39,022 nt of DNA, from the NCBI GenBank assembly GCA_902762615.1, contig CACWOX010000020.1:1-39022 (forward strand). The letters are read 5' to 3'. The stretch is from an uncultured Ruminococcus sp. Its GTDB lineage: Bacteria; Bacillota; Clostridia; Oscillospirales; Acutalibacteraceae. The notes beneath the pieces were generated by a model, which did no database searches, was not told the DNA's origin, and worked only from the letters and a program-made list of their open reading frames with translations. The translations under genes and the position numbers were made by a program. Of the stretch, positions 38,675 through 39,022 are shown piece after piece. Numbering within the stretch: the stretch's first letter is position 1; each line of letters begins with the position of its first letter.

Positions 38675-39022
38675 CAGCCTCCTTTTACCGTGCCGACGCG
38701 GATCGCCTCGCGGATCAGCGGCACGTAGCCTTCGAGATAGCCTCTCTGAAGCGGGTGAACGCCGTCACGGTCGATATAATCCGTCCTGTTGTTGGACGCA
38801 CTGGCAATCGGCGCCTGATTTTCGCCGTAGGTGCCGTCCGCGCTGTAAATATAATTTGTCCCGCTGCGGTATTCGTCAAAGAATGAATTGAGCATGCTGT
38901 CATTAAAAATATCAATGACCCTTACGTTATACACCTTGCAGCAAGCGACAATCGCGTCGTGCAGCTCCTGCTCGCTGTATCCGGCGCTGTTTCTCTCCGT
39001 GACCAGATACACATTGTTTTTC
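38674..39022 (-). CDS. SGNH/GDSL hydrolase, C-terminal part (right edge)
   Basis: The frame is open past the right edge; 115 residues are visible, ending at TGA 38676-38674. Near the end IDRDGVHPLQRGYLEGYVPL has the Asp-x-x-His pair of an SGNH hydrolase. Upstream is a helical part with VYNVRVIDIFNDSML. The nucleophile Ser block lies outside the window. In the tail module such enzymes often remove acetyl groups from host surface sugars. The GTG at 39012 is internal, not the real start. Confidence 0.75.
   Translation of the reverse strand, partial: KNNVYLVTERNSAGYSEQELHDAIVACCKVYNVRVIDIFNDSMLNSFFDEYRSGTNYIYSADGTYGENQAPIASASNNRTDYIDRDGVHPLQRGYLEGYVPLIREAIRVGTVKGG

Larger units (their letters stand above)
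33390..39022. mobile_element. prophage, one end, integrated in asnB
   Basis: Everything right of the asnB junction reads leftward as a phage end: host-recognition and tail proteins, endolysin, holin, then a terminator and a serine integrase next to the junction. It runs off the right edge; capsid and replication genes are not in view. Genes are tightly packed, with 1-15 base gaps or small overlaps. Confidence 0.9.

Overview
The window looks like chromosome of a Gram-positive, anaerobic Clostridia-type bacterium (Firmicutes), probably host-associated. The signs are GGAGG-type ribosome binding sites almost everywhere, SecG next to RNase R, L-lactate dehydrogenase, DUF2325/DUF3793/flavodoxin genes, an ECF transporter S component, lipoprotein signal peptides and a Firmicutes-style prophage with a large serine integrase. 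The species cannot be fixed from the sequence alone.

Region 1 (about 1-15,040) is a redox and metabolite accessory region on the + strand in visible decay. Intact genes (HAD phosphatase, cupin, DUF362 lipoprotein, ECF S component, nucleoside-kinase-like protein, DUF318 permease, TetR, lipoprotein flavodoxin, DUF4405 membrane protein, aldo/keto reductase) alternate with broken ones. Those are LysR with an amber codon, a flavodoxin with an opal codon, an SDR with +1 C, a carboxymuconolactone decarboxylase with an amber codon, a flavodoxin with +1 G, an iron alcohol dehydrogenase with an internal deletion, and a flavin reductase fused out of frame to an EamA transporter. Short tails or heads of a DnaQ-like exonuclease, a SnoaL-like protein, a hexapeptide acetyltransferase and a GNAT acetyltransferase lie between them. 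The long clean frames after each lesion suggest recent loss.

Region 2 (about 15,040-19,830) holds a DUF2325-DUF3793-flavodoxin operon and, downstream, a second promoter. Both promoters carry the same palindrome, GTTAG-N6-CTAAC, just after the -10 box, so they probably share one repressor; I infer a metal/iron-type regulon. The second promoter now drives an in-frame chimera of an ABC ATPase and a fumarate reductase flavoprotein fragment, followed by a FrdB fragment. A LytS/YesM-type histidine kinase with a homopolymer frameshift faces it.

Region 3 (about 19,830-33,400) is mostly intact housekeeping and surface genes: aldehyde dehydrogenase, 1-phosphofructokinase-like kinase, a secreted membrane-anchored protein, tRNA-Arg(ACG), secG, rnr, a Wzz/tyrosine-kinase-like protein without a recognisable P-loop in a tight pair with ldh, an alpha/beta hydrolase with a MarR regulator and a well defined operator, a membrane-anchored peptidoglycan-binding protein, and asnB.

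Region 4 (about 33,390-39,022, running off the right edge) is the end of a prophage integrated inside asnB, removing its last quarter. Reading leftwards it holds an SGNH hydrolase (partial), tail-fibre-like proteins, an amidase endolysin, a membrane/coiled-coil lysis protein, a holin, a small protein, a terminator and the serine integrase next to the attachment junction.

The most interesting biology is the extracytoplasmic (lipoprotein) flavodoxin translationally coupled to a DUF4405 membrane protein, the shared operator joining two redox/transport loci, and the chimeric ABC-FrdA reading frame.
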